Made by a program: the position numbers and the translations under genes
Notes under the pieces: model-generated
What the model was told of the DNA's origin: nothing
Database searches by the model: none
What the model saw: the letters and a program-made list of their open reading frames with translations, nothing else
Shown: piece after piece, positions 11,081 through 20,200 of the stretch
Layout of the letters: the number at the start of each line of letters is the position of its first letter
Position numbering within the stretch: position 1 is the first letter of the stretch
Assembly: GCF_001039355.2 (NCBI RefSeq)
Contig: NW_019775786.1
Span: forward strand, 124,001-188,000
From: Lingula anatina
Taxonomy: Eukaryota > Brachiopoda > Lingulata > Lingulida > Lingulidae
DNA: 64,000 nt
Direction: 5' to 3'

Positions 11081-14000
11081 TTAAAATTTCTCGTATGTGC
11101 CCACTAGATATCGAAATTGCCTGCCAAATGGCGACCACTTTTATCATAGTGGCGCTCTTGTTAATACATGTATATGTCACTACAGTCACTGCGTCGAGTG
11201 TGACGCTTGATATAAAACTGATTCCCTAATTAAACCACATTGAAAAAAAAAATACAACTGAATAAATGTTTATTTCAGGTTCAGTACAAGTGGTAGTCGG
11301 CCGTTACAACGAGATCACCAGAAAAATCTACATCAATGATTCCATGCTGAAGTGGCTCGGTAGGTGGCTGTTTTTTAAAAAACTTATTACATAAGATATA
11401 GATACTAAGTTCAATTTGTACTTGTGTCTATATTTACTTCTGAAATCTATAGAAAGACAGTCTAAACGTGTCTGGCCAAGAATTTAGAATAAGAGTTTTT
11501 AATTAGAAAGAATCAAAGTGCACAAGCATGGACTTGATGAAGTCGAAGAAAATTACCATTTTTTTCTCATAGCAAATTTGATTTGGCGCGAAAATTCCGG
11601 ATAGATTACCTATATCTCTTATAAATCGAAAAAACTATAGGGCTTATCTGTGAGCCACAAGGAAGCAAGGTATACATGTAAGTGTGTGTGCGTGTGTGTG
11701 CGTGTAGGGGAAAACCACGTGTCCTCTGGACTAAGTGGATCCGATTTTGATCGCGTTCAGATTCAAGCACCGTATCAGCTGGATCGATCCAACCCTGATT
11801 GGGGATTCTCGCTAAATCGCATTCTGTGTAACCATGCTTAATTGTCATACACGCCCCCCCCTTGCTTAGCTACTTAATTAGTTAAAAGCAACTTGAGGAA
11901 GCATGTCAGACACTTAAGCCGATTACAGAGATTGCAATTAAGGAAAATCTCCTGCAGAGATGGACCGATCCAGTTGTACGATGGGTTTATCTGAACGCTC
12001 CCCATGTTGATTTTTTCTAGGCGGGAAGGTGCCACCAGACCATACGCCCGTCGTTGTGACCACCTCCTACGTCAACGCACTCCTTGCCGTCGTGATCACC
12101 AGCCTTGCTGGAGTCGGAGTTCTAGTGGGGTTGTCTTTACTGGGTTTCAACGTAATGTTCAGGGAGCACCGGTGCGTAAGAGAGTACACTAAATCCCATT
12201 GCTGTATATCGATAGATTGTTGATCTCACTGTAATGATCTTAGTTAAAATCGACATTTAATTAGTTATTTCAGTTCTGCTGCATTCACAGATAAGCCATC
12301 TTCTTGACAGGGATAAGGTAATTGGCGGAATTTATAGATCTGTTATCAAATACTAGTTTTATGAAATGACTCTTACGATATTAAGTACAATCGCACACGT
12401 GTGTGCAGGAGTTCACGCAAATGCACACGCACACAAACACGCACTCACAAGCACACTTCCGAAATGTAAAAATTTTGGGAATTTTTTATAATTGTGTTAA
12501 TTTTAAAGTCGTATCTTTGTTATTCGTGGTCAAAACAGATGTTTTTGTATTTGAGTGGATATGATGAGCCATAATATATGAAAAGGTTGCCAAGTGATTA
12601 TTCCCAGAACTCGGCTTCAGATTATATTTGTGTATCGGTTCACTTACAGTACATTCGAATATTCGTTCATTTATTTGTAAGACATTTCTTTTCAATTGCC
12701 ATAGACACATCAAGCTCTCGTCGCCAAATTTGAATAACGTGATAGTGAGTGGTTGTATCGTGGCGTTTTGCTGTGTGCCGTTCGCTGCCTTAGATACACG
12801 TCTTGTGCCTGCTGAGAGCATGCCAATAATATGTATGGTGAGTTTTTTTCTAATACTACAAAAAAAGGACTTTATAAAATAAATTTAGTATCCGGTGTTT
12901 CGGCGTTGTGAAATACAGCAGGATAAGTCAAATTGGCGATTTTTTGGATTTTTCTCCAAGACAGCGATTCGTTTGATGCCTTACCGAAGCAGGTTTTGCA
13001 ATATTTCGCTTGTTCGCTGGTCTTCATTTTCAGTTGTCTTCATTTCATTTCCAGAATCACGTTCAAATTTTATTAGACACGTCAGAGTCCCATAATTGAC
13101 ACCTTTCATCACAGTTATTAGTTTTAAGTATAGAGCGTTAATACAGAGGTAGTTATTGTGACATATTATATCAATCATTACACAAGTACCATACCACAAT
13201 TGCAGGTAATGGTTCATCTCAACCCAATTATATTAAGCGTTCGTGTCAATTGTGTTAGGCAATTCTATGGTATAAACTATAACTAGATACATGTAATTAT
13301 AGTTTATGAAGGCGTCATGACATAATGGTACCAACGCAGCGGACTCATAATGTTGGTTGATCGATGCAATATCACTTTGTTCGTAAATTAACTATTTAGC
13401 TCTGTTTTGGCGACCGTTTCAACGTTTGGTGGTCATTTCTACCAAGAGAGGCGTGTTTATGTGGTCTTCGAAAAATCACCATGAAAATAAAATAAAATAT
13501 GAAATTTAGACGTGGAAAGCGAAGAAGAAAGCGACTACTTTATTAACTGTTGTTGACACAAACAGGTCTGGTTTTCTGTTTCAGCTCTCTGGCTGGTTGC
13601 TGTCCATAGCATTTAGTCTCGCGTTCGGCGCCATGTTTGCCAAGACATGGCGTGTTTATGTGATCTTTGGAAACAAGTCGGGGAGAGTGAGAAAGGTAGT
13701 AGCGCAATTTCATGTTTTATTTTGAAATGGTAAAGATCATATGTTACTTTGAATTGCGAATTACGTGGAATACGAAGAGAGATGGAATTTACACTGATCG
13801 CATAGGAAAAAAAATGCTTGAAGATGTAACAATTGTCTCCCATTATCAAACTTCGTTCTTTTAAGGAAATCAGTGTTGCCCCATGAAATGTTACTCTCTA
13901 CCAGGGTGGCAGATATTATAGGGTAAACCTTGGCAAATGACTGTCTATTTATCTGAAGACATATCTTGTGAAAAATCAATCTGTCGCCCTTGTAGAAGGC

Positions 14001-17000
14001 AATCAAATGTCATGTCATGCCCATTGCCGTATCTAACAATGTTGGTGACACTGGACTTCCACCAGGGGCGGACCCAAAGATATTTTCTGACAGTCTTCCA
14101 AATTATCTTTGTTGATTCATCCTTCATTTTCGACCGTGTTCCGACAGAAAAAATTAGATACCCATCAATGTAAACTTAATATCTGACCGTCTTCCGGAAG
14201 ACCCAGAAGACGGCCTAAATCCGCCCCTGTCCACAATTCTCTGTGTCTAGCTTTCTCGACCAGCGTCCTCTTTAGAGAATATACCTCTCCTCTTTGAATC
14301 CATTCATTTAGAATTTACATTCAAAGTATCTGCTGTATATAGTACCTAAAGTCCCATCGAATACTTGGTTTATTTTCATCATCGATAAAAAAACTGCTGT
14401 TTTAAAAACTTTGCATTTGGGGATACATTTAATGAGAAATATTTCACCGATGCCCTATTTTTCAGCCTCTTCACGACAAGCACCTGTTGCTGTGGGTGGC
14501 TATTTTGGTTATGGTGGACGTGGCCGTAATGGCGTCATGGGCATTAATTGATCCAATGAAGCTGGGTTCGGAGAACGATACTGCAACGGTGGGTATACAC
14601 TAAGAGATTTAGGACGGCAAAGCGAGGCTAATATTTTAATATTTAAAATTAGTTAATGGGGAAGATTTTACTTTAAGAAGAAAAAAATAATCGTTTTTGT
14701 CTCGTTTCACTTTTAGTATACACTGTTTTGTTTCTTAGATCGCATTCACAAAATAAAAAACACACCCACACGTAATGTTTTCTCAGCCCGTGTGAAGCAA
14801 TGTTTGACCGCATTCACAACGATTTGAGCCAGGCTTTACAAATCCTGGGGTCTAAATATGGNGTGAATGCGATCTTAGTATCCCTTTGTTTCATTTTATG
14901 AACTGGGGTATGAATATGTGGTTTGAGTTTAGGCCTACGACCAGAAATGTAAAGAAGGCGAAGTTTTAGTCTTTTTTCTCCCTTTACAAAGTGGTTGATT
15001 TGGGTTATTTTTGGCATATGGATTTTATTTGAGTTTCTATGGAAACTGCTAATGGTAATTTGTATGCGTTGCATAAAATGCGCAAGGCTGTGCCCTTGCT
15101 CTCTGAGGCCGCATTCAGAACAGTGGACTAACTTTTTCCGCGGGTCAAATATCGCGTTCCGCTAACAGACACTGAATAGATTCCCCTTGGGGAAGTAGTT
15201 CAAGTGGGTCGGCCATATTTGACCCTCGGTCTAGTTAATCCACTGTTCTTAATGCGGCCTAATTAATTATTTAATTAATTTTAGGAGAACGAGGAAGAAC
15301 GTCTAGTAGTTAGACACGAGTTCTGTGTATCGGAACTGATGACCTATTGGATAGGAGGGTTGTTCGCGGAGAAGGTGCTGTTGCTGCTACTGGGATGTTT
15401 CCTCGCCTTCGAGACAAGAAAAGTCTACGTTCCCGAGTTGAATGATTCTAAGTAAGTGATACTGCGTTGAAAAACTCTAGAATTAAAGGCAGTAGTTTCT
15501 TAAAACTTTCATGTTGTGCGCTTCAGATTCATGCTTCGGATTCGGTCTAAAACTAAAATAAAGAGTGGTTTACTCTCCGAAGCTGACCGTATTATATAAA
15601 TTGAAGGTATAAAATAATGTGATTAAAAGAAATAAACCTTCATGACACTACTGACAACGCAAAATGTACATTAATGTCTGTCAACGTCCAGCCACCTGCT
15701 GCATACAACACAGACTAAAGCATTTATATCATTCTTGTCCCCTCTCTTGTTTACCATAGAAGGACCAGAATCAAAAGTTTCTCGTTTGCACTGTATGGTC
15801 CGTGATACATTAAAAACGTACAACATAACTGTTTTTGGCTTCAGGTTAAATGTTTTCTCCTGTTGGAAGTTCAAATACCTAAAACTTAGCTGCATTTATC
15901 CGTCATATTGTTTACAAGAAAGTGGGAAGGCGCTCCTGGTATTTCAGGCAGGGTATAAAGCTTTTGTATAATCAGCATCAATTCCTTAGACTTTCGTCGT
16001 CTGGGGGAGTATTTTAGCCTTCTTTGAACCTAATTCAGCCTCTTCTTATCCTTGTACAGGTATCTAGGCATGTGTATCTACAACACCTGTGTTTTGTGCG
16101 GAGTGGGCGCCGCCGTCGGCATGATTATGTCAGAGAGGCCATCCATCGCATTCGCTTTCTCCACAATCAGCATCATAACCTCGGCCGCCATGACTCTGGG
16201 GTTACTTTTTGTTCCCAAGGTAAAGTAAGGGACCGTTCCCAGACCTTATCGTACTAGTTGTGGATCGATCCATCTCCAAGGGGTTTCTCGATTAATTGCG
16301 TTCAGTTGAAACGGCTTAAATGACTGTCACGCCTATTGAAGGTGCCAGGGGATAATTAATTATCATTAAGCAGCTTCAGTAGGTGTGCCAGACATCTAAG
16401 CCGCTTAAGCTGCAAGCAATTTAGCGAGAAACCCCTTGGAGATGGAACGATCCTGTTATAGCGATCTAGATATGGGAACCCAGTCTTAAACATATGACAT
16501 AGACCACATTCCCACAGACACCATTTTTTCTTAACTTATGGTGCGAAATCGAATGGATTGGCCATTTTCGTGAAAGTCGGAAAAGGAGTCGGCCAGCGTA
16601 TGCGCCTCTGCCTTCCCGCTGTGCGACTTTACACGTTAACGTTCGTGATCGCCTATTGGAAATAAAAAAGAAATAAAATAAACTAAAAATAATAATAATT
16701 AATATAAACGACAATCGTCTCTTACTCCTCATATGTTTAATCATTCATATTATTTATTTTTTCTCACTTTTGAATATTACAGATCAACTTTGTCCGTAGA
16801 GATCCAACGGGGGAATTGGGGCAGGGAGAATCGTCCACTTTCAACGCCAGCTTAAAGAACGCGGTCAAAGAAATGCCGTCCTGCTCGTCCATCACCGATA
16901 AAAGTGATATCGGTGGCAATAGCACTACTGCCAATCCAATCTCTTCAAACTCTCGGCCTTCTGCTAAGCGGAACTTCAGCGATAAAAAATCGTCAAAAAG

Positions 17001-17295
17001 CCAACGCTCAGACCCTGTGGAAACAATTTACGTTCTGAATCCTCTCGACGCTATGCGCATGCTCAATCCATCCCTCTCCCTTTCGTCGACAGTTGACATG
17101 ACCGTGACATCCGGGTATGCTGGGAGCGTGCCGGGTTCGGGTCTCGTCGAGAAAACTCGGTCTTCTCCGCTGAATGACGCGTGCAGTTCAACGATGAGCA
17201 TCACACTTAACCGGCACGTGCAAACATATACTGCAGACGCGCCCTCTACCGGGTTTGGAAATCTGGAAACGATCCACGAAGAAAGCAGGATATAA
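3595..17295 (+). CDS. GABBR2-like: GABA-B receptor subunit 2-like class C GPCR, complete 17-exon gene model
   Basis: The coding sequence is the join of 17 exons (3595-4197, 4559-4696, 6074-6235, 6520-6630, 7712-7777, 8842-9036, 9519-9662, 10189-10320, 10843-10906, 11279-11359, 12021-12171, 12705-12837, 13585-13695, 14466-14588, 15285-15451, 16060-16219, 16783-17295). They sum to 3054 nt, 1017 residues plus stop, and every phase closes. Order: signal peptide about 1-25; Ser/Thr-rich spacer about 26-145; periplasmic-binding-like ligand domain about 149-560; seven membrane helices about 582-847; cytoplasmic tail 848-1017. Motifs that place it nearer subunit 2 than subunit 1 include FGAMFAKTWRV in helix 3, IKLSSPNLNN before helix 2 and ELNDSKYLGM before helix 6. 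Cysteines at the top of helix 3 and in extracellular loop 2 can form the class C disulfide. The tail shows no leucine heptads of the kind used for GABA-B heterodimers and ends ESRI, a possible class I PDZ ligand. The product is expected to be a Gi/o-coupled plasma-membrane receptor; its ligand is unknown. Confidence 0.9.
4559..4696 (+). CDS. GABBR2-like: receptor exon 2: ligand-domain lobe 1
   Basis: Residues 202-247, phase 0 to 0, flanked by TTTCAG and GTAAGT. It carries the GGGCSVST turn that lines the ligand cleft in GABA-B lobe 1, followed by NLVQ as in subunit 2. The 1.4-kb intron after it contains a CAGGGGCGGA-ended MITE (5768-5936). Confidence 0.88.
5768..5936. mobile_element. CAGGGGCGGA-ended MITE, 169 bp
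   Basis: Terminal inverted repeats CAGGGGCGGAT / ATCCGCCCCTG, with inner blocks GGAAGACGGTCA. Related copies are at 10031, 14063 and 60163. AAAAA flanks both ends. The ends look hAT-like. Confidence 0.75.
6074..6235 (+). CDS. GABBR2-like: receptor exon 3: ligand-domain lobe 1
   Basis: Residues 248-301, phase 0 to 0, acceptor ATTCCAG and donor GTGTGA. It contains the family's FWRNIPT and YFKWKRVATIG stretches, which align with the FFRTVPS and HYQWKRVGTL positions of subunit 2. Confidence 0.88.
6520..6630 (+). CDS. GABBR2-like: receptor exon 4: ligand domain, GC splice donor
   Basis: Residues 302-338, phase 0 to 0. The acceptor is TTTTCAG. The reading frame and the conserved LK before NRDARIII put the 3' end at AAG|GCACGC, so this intron would start with GC instead of GT. 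A GT at 6610 would also keep frame but would delete the conserved VQMQDLK. The following 1.1-kb intron holds a CA repeat and three diverged copies of a unit of about 100 bp. Confidence 0.75.
6758..7335. repeat. three diverged copies of a unit of about 100 bp
   Basis: Units near 6768-6843, 6862-6962 and 7228-7335 share AAGTTTCA, TTCATTTTCAC(A/G)TCTT and ATAGTGAA(G/A)T(A/G)..AATCTTATT. They lie in receptor intron 4. The function is unknown. Confidence 0.5.
7712..7777 (+). CDS. GABBR2-like: receptor exon 5: ligand domain
   Basis: Residues 339-360, phase 0 to 0, between TTGCAG and GTAAGT. NRDARIIIFDGY matches the (N)DVRIIL core strand of lobe 2 in the family. Three inverted-repeat structures lie in the next intron (about 7910-8075, 8081-8313 and 8651-8674). 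Confidence 0.85.
7910..8075. mobile_element. foldback element, GTGTGACAGGAAT ends (copy 2)
   Basis: Shares the CTAGGAATGGAAGTCC and GGACGAATGT...CTGTACAAAGTAAT blocks with 2013-2186 in the opposite orientation. It lies in receptor intron 5. Confidence 0.6.
8081..8313. mobile_element. hAT-like MITE, CAGGGGCGGATCTAG ends
   Basis: Left end CAGGGGCGGATCTAG, right end CTAAATCTGCCACTG. The flanks GGTCTACC and GGTATACC differ at one of 8 bases, as expected for an old 8-bp target duplication. It has G-rich tracts inside. A relative lies at 30753-31015. Confidence 0.7.
8842..9036 (+). CDS. GABBR2-like: receptor exon 6: ligand-domain lobe 2
   Basis: Residues 361-425, phase 0 to 0, acceptor GGTAG and donor GTGAGT. 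VWMYFGWFNYDWM corresponds to the W-x-x-x-GWY segment of lobe 2, which packs against the ligand in GABA-B proteins. An N-glycosylation sequon (NDT) is present. Confidence 0.87.
9519..9662 (+). CDS. GABBR2-like: receptor exon 7: ligand-domain lobe 2
   Basis: Residues 426-473, phase 0 to 0, acceptor TCTAG and donor GTACTT. It contains AYGYDAIWAAVLAM, the family's conserved GYAYDGIWVIAK helix. The following intron carries a degraded CAGGGGCGGA MITE (about 10031-10170). Confidence 0.88.
10031..10170. mobile_element. CAGGGGCGGA-ended MITE, degraded copy
   Basis: Shares GGTCTTCTGGGTCTTCC, GACGGTCAAATTTTCAAG and ACATTGACGGGTATCTA with 5768-5936; the ends have decayed. It lies in receptor intron 7. 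Confidence 0.65.
10189..10320 (+). CDS. GABBR2-like: receptor exon 8: ligand domain
   Basis: Residues 474-517, phase 0 to 0, acceptor TTCAG. The chosen donor GTCGGT is weak; a better-looking GTATGA four bases on would break the frame into exon 9. NFTGMTG across the junction matches NFFGVTG of subunit 2. Confidence 0.78.
10843..10906 (+). CDS. GABBR2-like: receptor exon 9: end of ligand domain
   Basis: Residues 518-538 plus one base, phase 0 to 1. MMFYENGSRPWQLEVAQVQ matches the VVFRNGERMGTIKFTQFQ segment of subunit 2. The intron after it contains a long AT repeat (11019-11076). Confidence 0.85.
11019..11076. repeat. AT dinucleotide microsatellite
   Basis: A run of about 29 TA units in receptor intron 9. 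Confidence 0.95.
11279..11359 (+). CDS. GABBR2-like: receptor exon 10: linker from ligand domain to membrane
   Basis: Residues 539-565 with split glycines at both ends, acceptor TTTCAG and donor GTAGGT. VGRYNEITRKIYIND matches the VGEYN...LEIINDT strand of subunit 2. As in GABA-B receptors generally, no cysteine-rich domain follows. The next intron includes a diverged foldback element (about 11778-11993) immediately before exon 11. Confidence 0.86.
11778..11993. mobile_element. GATCGATCCA foldback element, diverged copy
   Basis: Shares GGATCGATCCAACC...GGGGATTCTCGCTAAAT at the left and CTGCAGAGATGGACCGATCCAGTT at the right with the copies at 16221 and 40011. It lies in receptor intron 10. 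Confidence 0.6.
12021..12171 (+). CDS. GABBR2-like: receptor exon 11: linker and membrane helix 1
   Basis: Residues 566-615, with the arginine at 616 split. GGKVPPDHTPVV aligns with the GSEPPKDKTIIL linker, followed by a hydrophobic helix at about 582-611. The donor CG|GTGCGT is required by phase; the neighbouring GTAAGA would lead to a stop. Confidence 0.85.
12705..12837 (+). CDS. GABBR2-like: receptor exon 12: intracellular loop 1 and membrane helix 2
   Basis: Residues 617-660, phase 2 to 0, acceptor CATAG and donor GTGAGT. HIKLSSPNLNN is the signature before helix 2. The exon ends with the extracellular cysteine at the helix-3 entrance. The 747-base intron after it holds a decayed copy of exon 13. 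Confidence 0.88.
13421..13530 (+). pseudogene. decayed duplicate of receptor exon 13
   Basis: Within intron 12, about 60 bases align with the helix 3 / loop 2 part of exon 13, including an uninterrupted GGCGTGTTTATGTG and flanking CCAAGA and TCTT. A base is missing at the TGG codon, so the frame is broken. Similarity resumes downstream (ACGTGGAA..CGAAGA), matching the sequence after exon 13. This suggests an old tandem duplication of the exon and its flank. Confidence 0.55.
13585..13695 (+). CDS. GABBR2-like: receptor exon 13: membrane helix 3 and intracellular loop 2
   Basis: Residues 661-697, phase 0 to 0, acceptor TTTCAG and donor GTAGTA. FGAMFAKTWRVYVIF is nearly the subunit 2 sequence at the base of helix 3, the G-protein-facing side. 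A basic loop (NKSGRVRK) follows. Confidence 0.9.
13898..14020. repeat. dispersed repeat with ATCTGTCGCCCTTGTAGAAGG core
   Basis: Parts recur near 31430-31495 and 63480-63550, and in inverted orientation at 60436-60528 (GCAGATATTATAGGG and GACTGTCTATTTATC blocks). The boundaries are unclear. Confidence 0.5.
14063..14229. mobile_element. CAGGGGCGGA-ended MITE with 5-bp target duplication
   Basis: Inverted orientation relative to 5768-5936, 167 bp. Flanked by TCCAC at 14058-14062 and 14230-14234. It lies in receptor intron 13. Confidence 0.8.
14466..14588 (+). CDS. GABBR2-like: receptor exon 14: membrane helix 4
   Basis: Residues 698-738, phase 0 to 0. DKHLLLWVAILVMVDVAV followed by WALIDPMK matches DQKLLVIVGGMLLIDL and WQAVDPLR of subunit 2. 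The 696-base intron after it contains the single N at 14862 and a perfect foldback MITE ending 23 bases before exon 15. Confidence 0.88.
15107..15261. mobile_element. foldback MITE, GGCCGCATTCAGAACAGTGG ends, 155 bp
   Basis: The ends are near-perfect inverted repeats of about 27 bp (AGGCCGCATTCAGAACAGTG and its complement with one change), and inner arms GGGTCAAATAT / ATATTTGACCC also pair. It ends 23 bases before receptor exon 15. Confidence 0.75.
15285..15451 (+). CDS. GABBR2-like: receptor exon 15: extracellular loop 2 and membrane helix 5
   Basis: Residues 739-793 plus two bases, phase 0 to 2, donor GTAAGT. It contains the loop-2 cysteine (HEFCVSE) that should pair with the helix-3 cysteine, then helix 5 and GCFLAFETRKVYVPELNDS, very close to subunit 2. 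Confidence 0.9.
16060..16219 (+). CDS. GABBR2-like: receptor exon 16: membrane helices 6 and 7
   Basis: Residues 795-847 (the lysine at 794 is split), phase 2 to 0, acceptor TACAG. Helix 6 is at about 798-817 and helix 7 at about 823-847, ending in the class C motif LLFVPK. The donor GTAAAG runs straight into a 268-bp foldback element that starts at intron base 2. Confidence 0.9.
16221..16488. mobile_element. GATCGATCCA foldback element, 268 bp
   Basis: A long imperfect inverted repeat: both arms carry TTCCCA, GATCGAT, CC-AAGGGGTTTCTCG and GCTTAA-TG-C-G-CACGCCTA. It aligns end to end with 40011-40277, including the first 14 bases TAAAGTAAGGGACC. It begins at base 2 of receptor intron 16. Confidence 0.75.
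16783..17295 (+). CDS. GABBR2-like: receptor exon 17: cytoplasmic tail and stop
   Basis: Residues 848-1017 and a TAA stop, acceptor TTACAG. After a short basic start (INFVRRD) the tail is rich in Ser, Thr and Asn, with a basic patch (SAKRNFSDKKSSKSQRS). It lacks the leucine heptads that pair mammalian GABA-B subunits, and ends ESRI, which fits a class I PDZ ligand (S at -2, I at 0). AATAAA at 18224-18229 is a possible but unproven poly(A) signal. Confidence 0.88.
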   Translation: MNFVRRDPTGELGQGESSTFNASLKNAVKEMPSCSSITDKSDIGGNSTTANPISSNSRPSAKRNFSDKKSSKSQRSDPVETIYVLNPLDAMRMLNPSLSLSSTVDMTVTSGYAGSVPGSGLVEKTRSSPLNDACSSTMSITLNRHVQTYTADAPSTGFGNLETIHEESRI

Positions 17296-20200
17296 AGGAG
17301 GATTTTGAAACACCCCTTGTTTTATACCAAGCTATGTAGGATCTTAGTATAATTATATAGGCCTATACTGTACACATGTACCATACCAGTATCAGTTAAT
17401 GTTTATTCAACACGAACTTTTTATCGAGTAGAAGGCACACTTGTATTTGTATTGTTATTGCTTCTTATTACGAAGGGAATTCGTATGTGTTGTAGCGAAT
17501 AGTTTTATTTTAACCTAGAACGAGTCTGTATCCTACTGGTAAAGATAATATTATCTTTACGAAAGTTTCCTATAGACCGTCGTGTAGGAATCTTTAGGAA
17601 TCCTATGTGACTACATAAGAAGAATTCTGTCGGATGTCCTGTAGGATTCCAATCTAGGAAACGTGACCTTTAGGATCTTATAGTCATTTTGGACCAACTT
17701 CCTATAGGACGTTCTCAAATACATCATTCATACAAGACAAGCCGGGTTTTTGTTACCGTTACTAGTACTAATATAGGCGAAACTGAAACGAGTTCCATAA
17801 TAAGCAAAGATACCAGATCATTTTACAGGAGTAATTCCATGTTGTGGGGTAATTTACATATATTTTTGTATTATCTGATTTTTTCCATACGCAAAAACCG
17901 CAGGTCGGTATTTTGAATTGACATATTAGCTTAACTTATTGATAACCCAATGTTGATGTGATAATATATCTGACCCGGAGCGCTTTTAATCATATTGCAA
18001 TCTTAGGTCCACAGACTGAGAAAAAAAAGCTTAGGGGAGGTGGGGGGGGGGGGGAGGGCAATTGTTAATGGTCTATTCTACTTGCAAACAGGCTATTCGT
18101 GCCGCCTTTGGTTCACGTGTCTATCCAGCCTGTATCAAATTTTAGCGACGTCTGAAGGACCGGGAGAGAGGACAAGTTTAGCACTTTTAGCAAAAAAAAA
18201 AAAAAAAAAAAAAAAACATGTAAAATAAAATGTAAAATAACTAGGGTGGGGACAATTGCCATCCCTCCTCGCCACCCACGGCCTACGACTCTGTCTAAAA
18301 CGAACCCCTCTGACTTAATGATATGATTTAAATATCTAAAAAACGAGTATTTTGTGAAGTTTTGGTCTGAAGTTGATATTAGGATATCGTGTTAAGGTTA
18401 TGTAGCATATTAAGTGTAATTTTTACGGCACATTTGCTTACAGTAAATCACATGTAATCGCATGCATTCCCAAGTAAATTATCAAACTCACCCACACATT
18501 CATTTGGTATTATATATAGAGAAAAAAGTCATTAAGCATCTTGTAATTGAACATTCACAAATAAATTTCTTTTCTTGCCACTGAAATTATAAACCCAGCA
18601 CAACCTGCTAAGCTACCGATTGCATCAGAGAAGACTTCTTTTCCCACCAGATGGAGCTTTAGGAACTAGTTTGTCAAACAGCGAAAACTACTCGGTAGAC
18701 AGCGTGCAGTGGACCTCATTTGGATAGCCAGTGACCTACATAATGCAATTTTGTTTTAGGGATGGGTAAGGGTCTGGGATATATTTACTCCTTGGATATT
18801 TTGATTATGTCGAACACCAATGCGTTTTATATATTTTGAATCTAGTAAATTTTTAATCAAGTTACATCTGTCAGGTAGTGGTGACTGTTGAACAGAAAAA
18901 AATGGTTACTTCGGCCTACCTCGCCCCCCACAATACTACATGAACCTACCCTCTGAAAAGAGACGTGACTACTTCACTTCTAAGTGACCAGGGAATGGAC
19001 ACAAGGCGATCGAGATGCTTCTAAGTATGGAATATTATTTCAATTTCAACCGATTTGAACAGCGAAACCGTGTAATATATTTAACCAGTATGTTGAGTTT
19101 GTAATGATGATGCATTTGTGATTCTCATTTTGAAGGTATTTTTTCTGGTATGCTAGCTTACAACGGATTTGAGTCATTCCCCAATATTTTCCCCACGTGA
19201 CATTTGGTTCCTCCATTACGTCTTCGTTTCTTCACGTCTCATGAAAATTGCAGTTGCACCTCGTGTTTACCTCCAGTATTTTGAAGTACGTTGTTAGATA
19301 TATAGCAAAGGTAACAAACGGTTTACGCTGAAAATTGTCACGTACACGTGAGGAAATGTTGTGAAGTGACCAGTTTAAAATCTTAGCCATTGGCATGTTG
19401 ACATTTATAGTACGTGTATTGAGAAGTTAATAGTAAAATGCAATATACTAGTAGGTATAAACATATAATTCCACTTCAAAATTATAGAGTATTACATAGG
19501 CATATTGGTTTACTTCAGTTTGGACTTGAGTGTGATTTCACAAAAAAATTTATAATGCTTCAGTCGGTGAAAATATAAAAGCGGAATTACAACTATGATA
19601 CATGTAATTACTGTGACAGACTTTAAAATCCACTCTGTAAGGCATAAAGGATTTCAGTCTTGCTTTTGGCACTTTACTTTTCAATGCTTACAATTTCAAT
19701 ATCACGCTATTCACAAAAGTTCAAAACTCTTTTTTTCAAAGGCATTTTCGTGCCATTTTTAATTTATGACGTCACGAATTTAGCAGAGAAAATATTGAAT
19801 TTTTGAAATCTGGCATATTTTAGTTTGCGATATCATCTTTTTCTGATAAATAAATCTGTCCCTTATGCCTTGATACATTCTTTTTTAATGAAAAGTTTAC
19901 GCGTGTTGCATGGCATTTTTAAAATGGTATTTTTGGAGATGTTCTTTAGGAAGACAGCAATCTTTGTCTGAAGGTTTAATTCTATGGCGAATAAAATATT
20001 TGAAAAACGTGTTTTTGCTAGCTCAGAAAATATTAAGCACCGTGGGCATTTTAATCTTAAGTTTGAGCCCAACATAAGAAATACTTCTATAAAGCCATGA
20101 AATTAGATATTTTTTGCTTCCTGGAAATATGCAGTTCGCGCTGGAACTTTATATTGACCAAATTCCGATTTTTTCATTCGTCAAAGTTTTGGCTGTTTAA

